Source of the DNA: Tubiluchus corallicola
Taxonomy: Eukaryota; Priapulida; Priapulimorpha; Priapulimorphida; Tubiluchidae
Length of the DNA stretch: 64,000 nucleotides
Reading direction: 5' to 3'
Assembly (NCBI GenBank): GCA_030141605.1
Contig: JAQGDQ010000011.1
Span: 368,066 to 432,065, forward strand
Shown here: positions 45,475-60,123 of the stretch, piece after piece
Layout of the letters: each line of letters begins with the position of its first letter
Position numbering within the stretch: the first letter of the stretch is position 1
Notes under the pieces: generated by a model
Told to the model about the DNA's origin: nothing
The model's input: only the letters and a program-made list of their open reading frames with translations
The model's database searches: none
Position numbers and translations under genes: made by a program

Positions 45475-48400
45475 ATGACGGACATTTTAAAGTCATTGAA
45501 AGAACGAGGAACCAAGCGCCGTAAATTGCTAGCACAACAGGTAGCCTTTATATAATTTCTTATATGTAGTAGCCTTTTATGATTTAAAACTTTTGTTAAT
45601 CACTGTTGCAGCTGGGAATCAATTGGAACCAGGTTGTTTTATTTTTATAAAACCCAGATTGTTTATCTGTGTTTTGGTATTTAATCTTTCATGGAAAAGG
45701 GTCACTGCTCTGGTGATCTTTCTGCACACACCAGATGTTTATATTGGTTAATATGCAGTTGTAAGATGAGATACATTCTTGGCTTAATTGCACATTGGTT
45801 TCTCTTCGACTTGACCTTAGTGTAGATATGCTAAGAAAGCCTCTAAAATTTCTCTTCTTTGCATCTGCAACTTGTGAATTTACTTGTAATTCTCTGAGCT
45901 CTGTCTTGTTAATGGCCTTTGTGTGACCAGTTGACACATTATCATGTGGTGTGAATTTTCTGTATAAAATTGACCTTGGTTTAGAATTACATTTTTGTTT
46001 TTGATTATCCAAGAAAGCCATTTGGATAGTCTATCTTTCTATCTATCTAGGTAGATAAATAGATAGAAATCTACCCATCTATCACTAAAATTTCTCTTCT
46101 GCTTTGGATTTATAATTTGTGAATTTATTTGTAATTCTCTGTGCTCTTTCTTGTTGTTTGTTGTCAATGAGGTGGTTGAAATCAGTAATTTAATTGACTT
46201 CTGCCAGTTTAATAAATAATCTTTTAGATTTTAAAGTAGCTCTGTTGCACCACTGACCCACGTATGACTTATGGGAGTTTTTACTTGCAGCTTGGTGCTG
46301 GCAGTGTAGACCGACTGAGTAGCATTTTGGGAAGCCAAGATGACAGGGATGCACTTTTTTCGTCCAAGCAGGGCTCTCGTTCGAGCGAAAAGGGGATTGG
46401 TGCTAAGCAGGAGTGGGAGAGTGACGACGAGGTAGGTAGGTCGAGACAAAGTAGGTGGAAGCAGTGTGCATTTAGAATTTTAGGCAAATAAAGGTGTGGA
46501 TTCAGCAGGTACTCTCCTTGGATGACTGGTGGACAGGGTTGGTTCCACTAACTATTTTTATTGTTTTTAGGATCATTTTACATATGAAGAACCGGAAGAT
46601 TTAACTCCAAAAGTGTATCAAGATTCCAGCACTTTCTTAAAGGTAACATCATCGGAATTGTTATCTTGATACATACTTTGTTGATATCGCCATTGTAGAC
46701 CATTAGACTACAAAATTTGGTAGCTGCAAGTATTAATTTTGAAATTCAATTTAGCTTGATTTTATTGTTATATTTTGTTAGTAATTTGAGTAAAATACAT
46801 GTTGTTGTCATTGTCAGATTGTAAAAAATGTAAGGTTCTGTTATTTGCTTTTTGCTGTATGAGTTGATTGTAAATTAAGCTACACGGATGACTGTTCCAG
46901 TTTTGTTGAATTCATTCCTCTTAATAGTCCTATATTGTTAATATTATTGCAAGTGAACTGATATTGCATGTTTGAAATTGATTAAAGGGGACGCAAAGTG
47001 CAAACCCGCATAACGACTACTGTCAACACTTTGTGGACACCGGTCAAAGACCGCAGAATTTCATTCGGGATGTTGGACTGGCAGATCGTTTTGAAGAATA
47101 TCCGAAACTTCGAGAGCTCATTAAGCTAAAAGATGAGTTGATTTCTCGAACTGCAACTCCGCCTATGTAAGTTTGATACATAAGTGGTTTGTTTGTTCAT
47201 CACAGGGTGGCACTACTGTATGCATTACTGCACATGGTACTGATAGAGCAGTAGCTGCAAATCAGGCTTTTATTAATGAAATAAAATAGAAGACTTGTAT
47301 GCTGTTAGTTGTGCTTTTACTTATTAATATCGAGTTAATTTGCGCAATAAAACCGTAGTATACAGTGGTATAGTCCACATTTCCAATGGAACTGTATCGG
47401 ATGTAGATTATAGAGTATGTGTATATATGTATATATGTGTATATGTATATATGTGTATGTGGAGTACAAAAACTTCTGACAACTGATAGTTTTTTTATTA
47501 AGTGGGCTATCTGCACTTTGCTCCCCCTCGGCAAAATATACTCCTGGTTACTAAGTTAAACTCACCGTCTCAAACCTGCCAATGATTTGATGTAAAGATG
47601 ATTGTGAAACGTAGAAAGCCTGGAGATCAAAAAATCAGAGCAAAAAAATGAAATTAATTTTCGGGTATTACTAAACTTTCTTATGCTATTATTGCCATAC
47701 ACTATGCTTTATAATTAAATATGTTATTTTGTACACATGAAAAAAAGATCAATAGCACAAAAATGTGCTTAATTTTCAATAACTGTCATACCATTTAGTG
47801 TAATATACATCGTGAGATTACATGAATATATTTTATGGCTATTTTAGTTTGTTTAATCTTATTTTGTGTAGGTATCTCAAGTGTGATCTCACTGAGTACA
47901 GCTTAGCTGATTTAAATTGCAAATTTGATGTTATTCTAGTGGAACCGCCGCTCCTCGAATATCAAAGGACACATGGTGTGACAAACATGCGTTGCTGGTC
48001 TTGGGAGGAGGTTAGCTTTATGTTTTCACATTAAGTTTATTAACGACTTCATGGTATTAGATATTATGTCCTTGTTTTTTAAATTTAAAATTTGTCACCA
48101 ACATGTTAAATGATAGTGGTTTATTTTTAGATGTCCAGGCTAATGTGTATCCAAATGTCATCAGTAAATAAGAACAAATTAATGTGCTGAAGAACATTTA
48201 ACAGTCGAATGGCTTCTCACTTTTTACAACAGACATGAAAACTTAATGATATATAACTGTCACTTAAAACGACATTCTTGCACAAGTGTTAGTTTCCTGT
48301 TATATAGTTATATAGTTCACTGTTAAAATCTATCAACTAGGCTTTGAGTTTTCGTTACTTTTTTCTCATTGGAAACGCCTGATAAAAAAATTACATGGTG

Positions 48401-51400
48401 TAGTAGAGAATTTCACAAGTTTTTCTAACCGTGTGTAACACAAATTTTGCTGCCGTGGTCACTTGCAATAATAGTAGGATAGTGGATAGTCTTTGTGGAT
48501 AGTAGGTGAATCTTGCTGGTTGTTTCAACTACGGTACAGTTAATATTAATTTCTAGTGGTTGATGTTTATACACAGAATAGACAGGAATTGTACCTTCAT
48601 AATCATAGTGAAACGATATGCCTAAGTGAATGTTCTAAGAGTGATAATTTGGCATAAATGTTTATGTGTGCACTGTCATCCAACAACACGCTATATTTCG
48701 TCACTTTCTGAGCTGTTATTCAGCACTCAACTGCAAAGCCTACTGGTTTAGTCGTTACTTAGACTGGAACGTAGTTTATTGTCATGGGTCATATTTTGAG
48801 ATGAGTTACCAAACCAGCAAAGCTAAGCCCCTTTCAGATGCATATACGTCCTTGATGCATGAAGAATAATACTTGTGAGAGGAGTATAGCAGCCATGACA
48901 TGTGACTTGCGCATTTTTAACCAGTACTAGTTATGCAGTGTTCGGGCTGGTTACTGTATTCTTGCTTACACAGTTCCAAGCTATATAAAACAAACTAAAC
49001 CTGTAATGCAATTTGTGTAATAAAATGCTTTATGGTTGATGGCATCAAAGACAGTCAATAATTCAACAAATATTAGAACAACATTAGATTGTTACAGCAT
49101 GTTACAGTTTTCTCTCCCGAGTTTTCTCTCTGATAACAAACTTGCAAATGTGAACTGCTTTGTGAGTTACTGTGGGCAAATTGTTGCAAACTTTTCGACT
49201 ATTGCAGCAAATTGAATTGTTGTGAGCTACTCTCAGCAATTAGAGAAGTGAGTGTCAGCTGATGCTTACTATTGGAGAGCAACTCACAGAAAGTTTTGCA
49301 TTCTAGTCTGAACACACTCGCTAGAAAGTTTGCTTACTCCACAAGGACACTTGTCCTGTCATGCCTACCTGTTAGTTTCAGCAACTATTGCCAGCAACTG
49401 CAGCAGCAAATTTATCATGTTATACATGGTTAGGAAAACTTGTGAAATTCTCTACTTAACCATGTCAGACATTTCCAGTGAGTAAATACACAGTTGGGAT
49501 ACATCAGAGTGAAGAACTCGAACAAGTTTTTGTACCTTACGTTAAGCAAATTGATATTTAAATCTTAATTAAACAGCCCATAAAAAGAAACTTAGTGATA
49601 GTGAATTGCGAGAATTGTGTAATTTAGGTATTTATTGGTAATTTTTGTCATAGATAATGAATTTGGACATTGAAGAGGTTGCTGCTCAGCGATCGTTTAT
49701 CTACTTGTGGTGCGGTTCTTCTGATGGTTTGGATTTAGGTCGACAGGTACAGTTTCCAGATTGACATGTGCGATATCATTTCCAAAACAAACATTTCTAC
49801 AAACATCTTTTTGGAAATTATAGTGAATGCTAATTATGAATAATTGTTTTCCCACATTTTAGCTTACACTGACGATGGCAAATGTTGTTGTCGAAACATT
49901 TGTCGGCATCATAATAGTTGTTCGTGGGTGAATAAATCTGTTTGGATTCTAGTAACCATGATATATGTGGCTCTTCTGGTGTTTACCAGATGAAGATTAG
50001 GTCCGAATCCGAATCAATCAGTAACTAGTGTCAGTAGATATGAGAGACTTGATAAGAGTTGTCAATGTAAGTTGTTTTTCTGAAGATGACCAGCTTCCTT
50101 GAGTTTTTTCCGGCACTGTGGCCACAGAGAAACTATTGTAATTATTCTTACATTATTTTCAGTGTTTAAAGAAATGGGGATTTCGTCGTTCAGAAGATAT
50201 CTGTTGGGTGAAAACAAATTCGAGTAACCCTGGACATTCCACGAACCTTGATACAAATCAGATATTCCAGAGAACAAAGGTAATGAGATTAAATTGAATT
50301 CTTTGAAAATCAATTTCGTTATTTTTACTGAAATGTAGTTATGCTTGTGCTAGATGTCAGTGCATAGGCTGTGTGTTTGCTGCTTAATTAACTGTCCTCT
50401 TAATAAAATCAAAAAGCAAATGAAGCTATAATCACCAAACTTGGTACAGGCGTAGGCATGTCAAGACCTGAAAACTCACTACTTGTTAGCTGAAAAGGTC
50501 AAAAATCAAAGTCGCAAGGTCAAAAAAATGTTGAAATAAATTTTAGCCTATACTGACTTCATATGAGGGTGTGGGTTTGCACTTCTGTTGATCTCCTTTG
50601 TTTTTTTGTAAAATTTATGTGTATTAACAAATTTAACTTCACAATTCATTAAATAGGCTGATCTATTCTGTTCGTATCTCGTAGTGTTGCCAAGCTGTCT
50701 TTAAGTGCAAGGACAATATGTCTGCAAAATTTGACTGTTTTTTGTTCATTTCCTTTGCTGGGAGAGGATTGAGACAGGATGCGCATGTAATCGTCCGGTC
50801 AAATCCGTCAGAGTAGTAACAAATAAAAATCTTTGAGATATCTGCAGGTGGCCACAATTTCCAAACTTTGTTTTAGTAATAGTGATTTATATTTTTAATT
50901 GCATTACAGAATTTATTTGCAAATTTTTGAACTGTAGGTGTTGAAGCATGTACTGTAGCTTACCTGTAATTACCTGTCTCGTTACAGGAGCACTGCTTGA
51001 TGGGAATCAAGGGCACTGTGAGGAGGAGTACAGATGGGGATTTTATCCACGCTAATGTCGATATCGATCTCATCATCTCTGAAGAACCTGAGTGGGGGAG
51101 TATAGAGAAGCCAGTGGAGATGTTTCACATTATAGAACACTTTTGTCTCGGAAGACGGCGGCTGCATATATTTGGGAAGGATGGTACGGCATTGTCTTTT
51201 TCCCATTTTTTACCTGTTAAGTCTGTGCTAGACAGTAGTCTGCCATCTTTCTGGTAAAAAATTTGTTTTCAAAACAGTAGATGCATTAGATAGTCATCTT
51301 AAGACAGTTTGGCTTCTTAGGACAACGTCCATTATATGGTACAGTTGTTCATCTGGTTTGCCTCTTTACTATTAAGCAAGTAGAGTAAGTTATGGTAATT

Positions 51401-52176
51401 CAGAAAATTTCTCTTGTGCACTTTGTAGTTTGATCCTTTGAGATTTTGCATTACAATTTTACCGATTTTTAAAAGAACTTTTGCTCAGCTCAAACAAAAG
51501 TCACTCTGATTTCAAATTCTGAAAGAGTTAGGTATACATCTATAATTTGAGCTTTTTGATTTCAATTTTGAATATTTTGCGTGTAATTTTCCAGCAAAAA
51601 TTTTGGCATTGATCGATTAGCACTGTATATGAATAAAATGAACCTATAATAATATAACATTATGAAATCAAAATTGATCAGAGTAGAGCTGTGTCCCTAG
51701 ATCAGAGTAAATTTGAACCACAGACCTTTGGATTACAAGTTAAATGCCAAGTCTACTGGATCACGCAGCCTGATAATTAATGATATGAATTTTTCAATGA
51801 ATTTAGAGCTTAGAATTGTCTGCATATGAGCAATTAATTGTGAAAGTTCTTAACTTGATGACTTGCAATTAATTATGGAATGAACTGAATGTTTTTTACC
51901 TTTATTTTAGGTACGATACGGCCGGGTTGGCTGAGCGTGGGACCCGACTTAACCAACAGCAACTTTAACAGTGAAACTTACAACACCTACTTCAACGCGA
52001 CTTCCCCTAGTTTAACCACGGGTTGTACAGAGCGCATAGAGACGCTACGTCCCAAGTCGCCGCCTCCCAAAAGCGGCTCAGGCGGTGGAAGAGGAGGACG
52101 TGGTGGTTCAAATAGGGGAGGGTCGTTTCGAGGAGGATTTCCGGGTAGAGGCAGGGGGCACAGGGGTGGATTTTAG
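45475..52176 (+). CDS. METTL14: METTL14, RNA-binding subunit of the m6A methyltransferase
   Basis: Partner of METTL3 in the nuclear complex that methylates adenosine N6 in mRNA; in this family METTL14 itself is catalytically inactive and holds substrate RNA. Nine exons: 45475-45540, 46291-46431, 46571-46642, 46988-47166, 47872-48010, 49654-49746, 50163-50279, 50988-51183, 51911-52176. Joined in phase they give 422 aa (human about 456). Visible family features: [11 protein letters not shown] near residue 20; [20 protein letters not shown]; degenerate catalytic motif EPPL at 177-180 in place of [48 protein letters not shown]; and a C-terminal RGG tail (about 388-422). The acidic region after exon 2 is shorter than in vertebrates. 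An AG just before the ATG suggests a 5' UTR exon further upstream. Confidence 0.96.
45842..46157. repeat. Diverged direct repeat plus CTAT/GATA simple repeat in METTL14 intron 1
   Basis: A block of about 70 nt beginning CTAAAATTTCTCTTCT and ending with TGTAATTCTCTG.GCTCT.TCTTGTT occurs at 45845-45912 and again at 46087-46157. Between them is a CTATCTAT...GATAGATA inverted simple repeat (about 46030-46065). Confidence 0.6.
47413..47461. repeat. (TGTATA)n-type microsatellite
   Basis: Irregular GTGTATATATGTATATATGT runs in METTL14 intron 4. Confidence 0.7.
51703..51772 (-). pseudogene. tRNA-like sequence (Thr-UGU-like), probable SINE
   Basis: On the minus strand TTTAACTTGTAATCC (anticodon loop CTTGTAA) is followed by AAAGGTCTGTGGTTCAAATTTAC, which carries a T-loop/B-box core (GTTCAAAT). 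The stems are poorly paired, so this is a relic or tRNA-derived SINE in METTL14 intron 8. Confidence 0.3.
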
Positions 52177-52652
52177 TTTGTAAATAGAAAGTGTTGTTAA
52201 TTTAGTGGGTGTAAATATTTTTAGAATATGAGCTTTAAAGCCAATTTGATGTATCTCCTCAGTGTAACATTATCAGACAAGAATTTTTGCAAGAAGTCAA
52301 CCAGGATAATTTCTTTCATTTTTTGTTGTACAGCATGTGATCCTAGGTTTGGTTAGTTTTTAACTTTAAGTCTGACATTGTAATGGTTTCAATCAATTTT
52401 GATGTTCATACAATTATCGGAGCATAGGATAATTTGAGGCTTCACACCATAGAAAAAAAGAGACAGTATGATAATCAATAATTATACGATAATTTAGTAA
52501 TAAGATACAAAAAACAAAAGTGTGAAAGACTGTGCGCTAAAAACATTTGAAACCTTTGGGAAATAAATAAATTTTTATCTCGTTGTAGTCCAAAGTGTGT
52601 TGGTCACAGTAGTGGTTGCAGTTCCCTAAAAAAAGCAACAATTTTGAAAAAG

Positions 52653-52712
52653 GATGCTCAGAATGAAGACGATTCTGAGCATCCAATACGATAATCAGCA
52701 TCGGCAACCGTG
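52653..52712. repeat. Hairpin plus dispersed repeat, copy 2
   Basis: GATGCTCAGAAT (52653-52664) and ATTCTGAGCATC (52672-52683) form a perfect 12-bp stem with a 7-nt loop. It is directly followed by CCAATACGATAATCAGCATC..GGCAACCGTG, which is shared with 26499-26537. Confidence 0.6.
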
Positions 52713-53024
52713 GTCTCAATATTCTTTTAATTTGTAAATTGACTAAATAGTGAGGAAGATAATGAATTTTATTAAAAACTTATTTAACATTATGTTCAAT
52801 CAGTTGTGCTGACATTAAAAGTCATTAATGAATGATGAACATGCAACATGAATGATGTCATTGTTTGTATTGTAATGAATTCAGCATTTTATTTGGAGAA
52901 TTAGTACAGCTGTTAACACAGCACATGGATAATAAAATATGCGGTGTTGTTAACATACAAATTTTTAGCAAATCTGTTTGTTTGAATGCTTTCTTGGCCT
53001 TTAATGTTTTCATTTTTGTATCAA

Positions 53025-53036
53025 TAGATGGCGCTA
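53025..53036 (+). promoter_or_regulatory. CTCF-like motif TAGATGGCGCTA
   Basis: A match to the core bound by insect/bilaterian CTCF (AGATGGCGC). Similar strings occur at 29491 (TAGATGGCGCTG), 60702 (with one change) and 61165 (CTAGTGGCGCT). Binding is inferred only from the motif. Confidence 0.3.
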
Positions 53037-53883
53037 CATACTATGTAGTATTTACCACACCAAATGTGTACAATCTACTATGCGTTAATTTGTGCAACAT
53101 ACAACATATAAAAGTAGAATGTAAAACTAGACTACACAAAATGTAATTTGGAAGAACATAGAATAATTATTTTTAAATACTTGACTGAAGTAGAAAAAGT
53201 ATACCTAAACCTGAGTTTGAACCAAGCACCAATCAATCAAAATACTTTTTGTACAGTATAACAGTAGGTAATAGTGTATGTAGTGACTGGATTGTTATTG
53301 AAAATCATTAAGTTTTAGCTAGGTGAAGCTATTTAGGGCATGAGTAGGCTTTTGTGGTATGGAAAGAAAATGTCTTGGGAGAGAATTGAACTTGGGAATT
53401 TATTCAATAATTGAATTTGATTAAATAGTAGATTTAGCTCGATTACAGATCTGATTTCTGACTATTTCTTCTTTCCATGTTGCAATTTTAAAGGCATAAT
53501 TGGTATGTGGTCACGTTGTGTGCTTTGTTACTAAGTAGAGCAACATTGAGTCTGGATCATTGATTTGCTGATCAGTGACCATTTCTCTCACTGAAGAGGG
53601 ATGCATGTGCACACTTAAGCATGGCTAAGAATTCTCTGCCAATAGATGACCCATCTTAGAGGCTTGTCCATTATATAATCTTAGGATTAATTGTAAAAAT
53701 TTTCCTTATTTATATTTAGGTTTCGTTCATGTCATATTACTTAGTAATATGCCCTATTATTGAATGCTAAATTGTGGATCGGCGAGCTACATAAAAAATG
53801 AACGCAGGTGTGAATTATAATTACAGAATGTCTCATGTTTTTGAGAGAAATTCTTATGTTGACCTTTCCATACATTTTTCCAG

Positions 53884-55106
<1,223 letters not shown>

Positions 55107-57144
55107 ACCACACCCGCCACCCCCGAAGTTGCTCGAGTTAATTAAATAATTCCACGAGTAAGTAACTTCGCCCATTAATTCCCAACCAAATATGATTATT
55201 ATGGTTAACAATTGTTGCTTGATCTATGAGACAGATGTGGATATAATACTCGTTAATATGCAAGGTCAGTTTCAATAGCTGGCTGACCACGTCACGAATT
55301 TTCAAACATTCATACGCCCTGAATTCAGAAAATCGGTGATTTAAAATAAATCTTATATAAACTTATAAAATGTTGCTTTTTGTTAAAAATTATTTATTTT
55401 TGTCTTGTGGTGATGGCGTAGGGTTCATATTGTAATTTCTAATTTAATTACGTTTTTCTGGATACGCCCGCTAATTACAGTAGGTGCTACGTTGTCATGT
55501 CTACCTAAGAACCTCGTGACGAATGAGACTTGAGTTGTCACTGAACTTAAACTCGACAGTTTCGAGTTTTGAAAGTTTTGTGTTGAGTCTACGTCTCGCG
55601 TTTATTATATCGAAAATCTGCATAAAACTTCCAAGAAAATTTCCATTTTTTCCACTCAAATACTAGTACAAAAACACTATAATATTAAGCTTTTAAAGCC
55701 TAATAAACAAGGCGTATGAACGTACACACGTATAAATATAGAGGTCTAGGTTAATTTTAATTTTAATAGCTTTTTATTATTGTTATTGTAATTGTGCAGG
55801 TGTTCAAGATCTTTTATGCTGCGAGTTTTTTCTCACGGAAAAAAAAAACAAACTTTCTAGATTATTAAATCCTGTTGATTTGATTTTACGCTAGGATGCA
55901 AGCGGTGTAATTCTGACGATGTAGACCAGGACGCTGCACGATTATATGAAGAGTTTTTGCACAAATTCTTGGCTCGTATCCAGTTAAAAATCTTTGAAAG
56001 TACGAGCGCATATATATAATTTGTCTGCTACAAAGAAGTCTTAGTGATAACAAAATGCAACTGCTTTAAGAAATATTTTTAATCTATAGACCTTTAGACT
56101 AATAACCACATTAGCATAGTAGCAGCTTCTTTATTCCTTTCTTTCAGTTCCTGTAGCAAGTTTTTAGCAATTTTGTTGACTAATGTTTTTTTTGACATCA
56201 TGAAAAGAAAAATTTGTGCACATTTTGTTTTGTTTTTGGTGATTATATTGTATTGTATAACAAAATTTCAATTACTAGGTTTTTGGACGTTACTTGTCAG
56301 AAAAACATGATTTTCTTTTCGTCATTATAACTTGCCTAATTCACTTCGTATAACTGTAACATACAGTCATTGTGTGTTTTAATAAAACTATCAGTAGTTT
56401 AATCAGTACAATAACGTATTATAATATGAACTAAGAATTGAAGTAGTAGCTGTTATTATCTATTAGGTTATGTTTTGGTAGTTGTGTTTTCCTCGTTTTT
56501 TTGTACGTTTTCGATGTCTGTCTACTGAAACTTGTATTTTACAGGTTCAAATGCATCAACATGATACTTTTACAGAATTATTACATACCATAATTATTTA
56601 ATCAGACAACAAAAATCAATTAAACACGTACACATTTGTGGAATTTCCGCTTTTGAGAAACCCTTCGCGATAGATGTTTTCGGGAACGTTTAGGCAATCA
56701 GATAGAGGGCGTAGGTAAAATGAAGTTCTGAAAAGGTTTTTATCGAAACCCTAAAGATCTTCAATTCAGTTCATTTCAAAGTATTATTTGCAAAACTATG
56801 CTTGTATACGTAAAATTTGTAAATATGAAAACTTGGCACCTCAAAAAGTTTAACTACATTTAGTCGTACTACAAATTCTGTACAAATCCAAATAAACCAA
56901 CAGATAAACACATGCACGCAGTCACGTAGTCACGCACAATAAATAGAATTAAACGCTCGTCAAGATTCAAAATGAACAGCAGTAGATACAAAAATGTCGG
57001 AGATTTTATTGTGATGTTGATTTTTGAACTTTGACAGTACAATATTCAGTGCTATGTCCTACTGTTATCCAGGTATTCAGGGATTATTAATTTTGTCTAT
57101 TGATTGATTAAAGAGATTGGTTAAATAGTACCACAACCATTTAA

Positions 57145-57146
<2 letters not shown>

Positions 57147-57218
<72 letters not shown>

Positions 57219-57229
57219 TATTATTATTA
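57147..57229. repeat. (TTA)n microsatellite
   Basis: About 27 tandem ATT/TTA units with a single ACT interruption near the right end. Confidence 0.97.
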
Positions 57230-57639
57230 GTATCGTCACTATATTTCGTTTTGTTCTTTTACACTGATATACTGTCTAGTATTTACTAACTGGTTACTAG
57301 AGTCCTCAGCTACTAAAATTATCATTACAATCATTTTTGTTATCAGTTCTCACACTTCTTTTATCTAGTTTTCTCTACGATTAGTTAAAGAAACAAGTGA
57401 GGAAAATTGTAATGAAATAATCTGATTATATAAGGAATATTATTTACTTATTGAAAACTTATGTTGTATAAAAATTATAGGTACTTATTAGTAATAAATT
57501 AAAATTGTATGCATTTTACATTGTATTAAAGTACTAAATGTCACCTACATATATTATTTCATCTAATTTATAAAACTTCCAGGTAACTAAACTAATCTAA
57601 AGTCAAAGTTTACTTTATATAACTGATTAGCGTCGCTTA

Positions 57640-57832
57640 ACTCTACTTTATATATTTTTTCTATTTTTTATAAGAATAACTTTGTGAGGAGATGACCACT
57701 TGGTCGGCTAGCTATCCTATCTCCGGTTTTTAACATTATTAACTATTGTAGCTAGTACTTTTAATGCAATTGCATTTATTTATGGTTATTCTACATTTAA
57801 TTTATTGAAAGATAAATAAATTTTAAATCAAA
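57640..57832 (+). mobile_element. Non-LTR retroelement 3' end
   Basis: The hairpin GGAGATGACCACTTGGTCGG...TATCTCC (57688-57724) has the same GATGACCA.TTGGTC core as the hairpin of the element at 41731-43590. It is followed by an AT-rich tail ending GATAAATAAATTTTAAATC. No coding part remains. A related but more diverged family member. Confidence 0.5.
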
Positions 57833-58618
57833 ATCACTGTTCAAGGGCTTAATTTGATTCAAGTAATAATTTTGTAAGCGTTTAAGTTTTGATCATCTTT
57901 TATTCAAGTAAATATTGGGATTCTTGTCATAGCCCCTGAGGGGCGGAAAAGTTAAACTGATATTTTGGAAAAATGCGTAAAACATGTTCGCGTTCTCAGT
58001 CCTGAAAAACATAAAAATAAAAATAATTATTTGTACAATAATATAAACATATCTGTATTTTCACGGAATCATAAAATATAGATAAACGTGCAAAACGTGG
58101 CATCGTCGTATTTCTGAACAATTTTTACCGATATAAATTTTATGACGCCATTAAATTTCACTGTGTAACGTCATCCCTTTCTGACGAGCGAACATAAAAT
58201 GTTGCCATAATTTATAAGTACAATTGTGTGGTACGTAAACAACACTTTCACATACTTATAAAAGAAACACAACATTAATTGTATATATGTATTAGCTATC
58301 ATTCGGTGAGCAATAGTCTTGTGGTCGTTTCTATTAAGTTGGTGCTGTTTGGCCCTCGCTTGTTGAAAAGTAAAGAAATGTATCTCCTCTTACAGTTTAC
58401 CTGCGTGCAGCTGCGTCTTATGTATTGTTAATTGGTACAAAAGTTCATTCAGCTCTCTACATCACACCTGTGATAAGAGCAACCTTACCTGAGTAGAGTG
58501 TAATAACGTTTACATTTCAACTCAACTTGTGCGTTGATTGTTTTGTAAAGTGTTGTATTGGTTGGCAGTTAGGGGAGTTGGAGAAGAGTTCAGCTCATCA
58601 TCTTTTTGGTACATTGTC

Positions 58619-58702
58619 GATGTCATCGTCATCATCGTTATCATCATGATCGTCGTCATCATCATTATCGTCGTCATTATCATCATCATCATCATCGTCT
58701 TT
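58619..58702. repeat. (TCA)n/(TCG) trinucleotide repeat
   Basis: Imperfect ATC/GTC repeat of about 84 nt. It gives spurious Ile/Val-rich and Met/Thr-rich frames on the two strands. Confidence 0.9.
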
Positions 58703-60123
58703 TCTCTTGTTTTCTTTCTTGCAATATAATTGATAGTCCACAATAAACCACAGTGAATAAAAGTTCTAGACTCCATAAGTTAAGTAAATGAAAATTACTG
58801 AACAAACTGAGACGAAAGGAGATGGAAATTTGCCTAACTGAGGTACCAAGACACGTTTTAGCTACATAAAACGCAATGAGTTTGTTAATTAATAAATTAC
58901 AGACAAATAAGCATTGCTAAAAAATAAGCTGTTTTTGGTAGGTTTTGTATGTGCGTTTTTATTTCATTTTGTCTAATTTTATTTCTCTCATTTTTGACAG
59001 AAGTTCTGTAAAAATAACGGCATTTTTTACTTTACTGTGTGTGAGTGTCTGATGCATTTTCAATTTTTTATAAAACAAAATTATTCCACTGTCTTTTAAC
59101 TTTTCTTGACGAACTGTTGTAAAATGCTCTGCACAGTATGCTATGTTCTGTTACTGTGTTTTTGTATTTTGATAAAGACAAAATTTTTTAACAAGTCTTG
59201 CAAATGCGTTTTTATTTCAATTTGTCTAATTTCATTTCCCTCTTTCTCGTCAGCGATTTTGTAAAAACTGGATTTCACTTTGCTCTACAAGTATGTAAGT
59301 TTCTGGCATATTTTTGCTTCATAATAAAAACAAATAGCACTGCTTTTAACTAGTTTTCAACACATGTTTTTATTTCGTTTTACTTATTTTTATTTCTTCC
59401 ACTTCTTCAGACTTTTTTGTATGACTGTACACGGCTCTGTCCTACAGTATGCGAGTTTTTAGCGTGTTACTGAGCACATCATTGTCATCAGCATTTGTTA
59501 ATTGATGCTCACTGCCCCATTGTTACCTGTAAATTAACGTGTGAAGATCATACACACCATAACAATTGACTACAAACTGATTTCTCTCCTTGACAAGATT
59601 GGACTGCAGAACTTTGTCAGGGGGTGGATAGTACATTTCTTTGCAACCACATTTTTGCGCTACTTCGAATAATATAAAATTTGCTCCTAATGCAAAATTT
59701 AATGCTAAGAAGACAAATTAGCATATTCCCAACCACATGGCTACAGTTTTCTGAAAATTGCAAACGCAAATGCAATTTAGAATAGGCAAAAAGAGTAATC
59801 CTCTCCCCCAGGTCAGACCACATCATCTTCTTAGCTGGCTCTAATTGCCCGATTCTGTAGCAACTTAAGACCCGACTACCATAATACCGTGACAAGTTTC
59901 TGATGTATTTCATGGTGCAAACGAGGGATTTTACTGGAAACAATGTGTGCGGATTTCGCTGAAGGAGGACCCGGGGTTTGCTCTCTCCCTACCTGGTGGG
60001 CGGGATTACGCTGGGCCTCACTGAACAGCGCGCATTTACGAAAACTTCTGCTCAGTTTGTGAATTCAGTTTAAGTAGTTCACTACGCATTAAAAGCTCAA
60101 TATTGTTGGTGATTAGCACTGAT

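Larger units (their letters stand above)
52177..53883. other. Non-coding region downstream of METTL14
   Basis: Contains the METTL14 3' UTR, a 12-bp perfect hairpin (52653-52683), a second copy of a dispersed repeat (52683-52712), a CTCF-like TAGATGGCGCTA (53025-53036) and a weak tRNA B-box-like string near 53393 (minus). I looked here for upstream exons of the candidate Cys-rich gene and found none I could support. Confidence 0.45.
55107..60123. other. Region upstream of the BMP/ADMP-like gene
   Basis: About 5 kb without a supported gene. It contains (TTA)n at 57147-57229, a retroelement 3' end at about 57640-57830, and (TCA)n at 58619-58702, and ends with the likely ligand promoter (about 59980-60123), which is locally GC-richer. 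No homeobox or other regulatory signature could be assigned with confidence. Confidence 0.45.

Noticed and set aside
52865-53146. 93-codon plus-strand frame with hydrophobic segments, considered as the 5' exon of the Cys-rich candidate
   Set aside because: No good start context or in-phase donor, AT-driven composition, and it contains the CTCF-like motif; not supported as coding.
53380-53410. tRNA B-box-like string on the minus strand (AAGTTCAATTCTC)
   Set aside because: No anticodon arm or A box around it; too little for a call.
58522-58776. Met/Thr/Ile-rich frames on both strands
   Set aside because: Produced by the (TCA)n repeat.
59617-59943. 108-codon minus-strand frame upstream of the ligand gene
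   Set aside because: No recognisable domain, no splice or promoter context; treated as chance.
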